Shown here one piece after another: positions 14,130-14,485 of a stretch of DNA of 14,485 nucleotides (position 1 is its first letter; each line of letters starts with the position of its first letter). Below the pieces are notes generated by a model. That model was not told where the DNA came from, searched no databases, and saw only the letters and a program-made list of their open reading frames with translations. Origin of the DNA: Methanosphaera sp. rholeuAM130 (GTDB lineage Archaea; Methanobacteriota; Methanobacteria; Methanobacteriales; Methanobacteriaceae). The translations under genes and the position numbers were made by a program. The DNA is taken from contig MUZY01000118.1 in NCBI GenBank assembly GCA_003266065.1, positions 1-14,485 on the forward strand, written 5' to 3'.

Positions 14130-14159
14130 TTTTTTTTAACACTTCTTCAACTTTTTTTT
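14130..14159 (+). terminator. double poly-T terminator after psmB
   Basis: Two runs of eight T (14130-14137 and 14152-14159), each preceded by AAC, start one base after the psmB stop. CTTTTTTT at 14151-14158 can also pair with AAAAAAAG at 14167-14174. Such T-tracts are efficient archaeal stop signals. Confidence 0.6.
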
Positions 14160-14478
14160 CATTCTTAAAAAAAGAAATATTATATATAAGATAGTACAAA
14201 ATAATAAATAGATTTGTTTTAAAAATTTGTTATTTTGTTATTCAATAAAATTTAACATCAAATAATTAAGCTAGTTATATTTAAAAAATTCGAAAATTGA
14301 CTAATTATTAAAATATAACTATAATTTCAATTAAAAGTAATTTAGTACTATAAATATTATAATCTAAATTACTGGATTTATCAATTCAATAAACAAACTA
14401 CATAAACTAAACTGATTCTTTATGAATATTAAAAATAGGTAAAAAAACTAAAAAGAATAGCAGAGAGAGTGATCAATT
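14160..14478. other. gene-free AT-rich spacer with nested inverted repeats
   Basis: About 320 bases without a coding frame. It holds three inverted repeats: 14196-14238 (14-bp arms with one G-U), 14272-14321 (11-bp perfect arms, 28-base spacer) and 14336-14373 (10-bp perfect arms around a TATA-like core). No tRNA or box C/D RNA was seen. It is probably the control region of a gene starting at 14479. Confidence 0.5.
14336..14373 (+). promoter_or_regulatory. TATA-like element framed by an inverted repeat
   Basis: AGTAATTTAG (14336-14345) and CTAAATTACT (14364-14373) are perfect inverted copies. Between them TATAA-ata-TTATA (14349-14361) is itself self-complementary and resembles a TATA box. 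A protein bound to the arms would cover the promoter. If used rightward, transcription would start near 14380, about 100 bases before the ATG at 14479. Confidence 0.4.
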
Positions 14479-14485
14479 ATGTGTG
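14479..14485 (+). CDS. possible start of the next gene (cut by the window edge)
   Basis: An ATG at 14479 is preceded by AGTGAT (14467-14472) with five bases between, a plausible ribosome site of the kind used elsewhere here. Only Met and Cys codons are visible, so the product cannot be named and the call depends on sequence beyond the edge. Confidence 0.3.

Overview
The window looks like ordinary chromosome of a methanogenic archaeon, most probably in the Methanobacteriales (Methanobrevibacter, Methanosphaera or Methanobacterium-like). The basis is a methanopterin gene (mptA), an F420 gene (cofG), a methanogenesis-marker gene (mmp7), an archaeal proteasome beta subunit, archaeal tRNA-modification genes (taw2, trm1), a DUF1922 zinc ribbon resembling MTH1184 of Methanothermobacter, archaeal TATA promoters and GGTGAT-type ribosome binding sites. 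Intergenic DNA is far more AT-rich than the genes. The genus cannot be fixed by eye.

Layout. 1-274 (+): 3' end of a Taw2-like wyosine enzyme. 378-2920 (-): compact operon mptA, a small unknown protein, cofG, giving one enzyme each for methanopterin and coenzyme F420. 3221-3721 (-): an Lrp/AsnC regulator with a strong promoter. 4160-4852 (+): a secreted or membrane-anchored protein of unknown function, ending in an intrinsic terminator. 5024-6178 (-): trm1. 6422-6664 (-): a small barstar-like protein. 6911-8908 (+): a DegT-family PLP aminotransferase, then a TtuA/NcsA-type tRNA 2-thiolation enzyme. 8916-10481 (-): a TraB-family membrane protein followed by a DUF1922 zinc ribbon. 10765-12182 (+): an unidentified protein overlapping mmp7, a factor tied to methyl-coenzyme M reductase activation. 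12446-13303 (+): an Mrp/NBP35 Fe-S carrier ATPase. 13508-14128 (+): proteasome beta subunit. 14479 to the edge: possible start of another gene.

Themes are coenzyme supply for methanogenesis (mptA, cofG, mmp7), tRNA modification (taw2, trm1, TtuA/NcsA-like) and Fe-S chemistry (CofG, the thiolase and Mrp all depend on or handle Fe-S clusters). Several start codons were moved inward from the longest frame because a Shine-Dalgarno sequence lies inside the longer version.

No mobile element, CRISPR array, rRNA, tRNA or obvious defence island was seen, and no clear new multi-gene system. The most interesting leads are non-coding: two similar palindromes flanking the lrp gene, a five-unit repeat of about 20 bp with a stem-loop downstream of mmp7 (one unit nearly matches the stop region of trm1), and a TATA-like element framed by a 10-bp inverted repeat near the right edge. 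Protein leads are a thiolase lacking the usual N-terminal zinc ribbon, an orphan barstar-like protein, and the unknown partner of mmp7. Inverted repeats are easily found by chance in such AT-rich spacers, and scores are set with that in mind.
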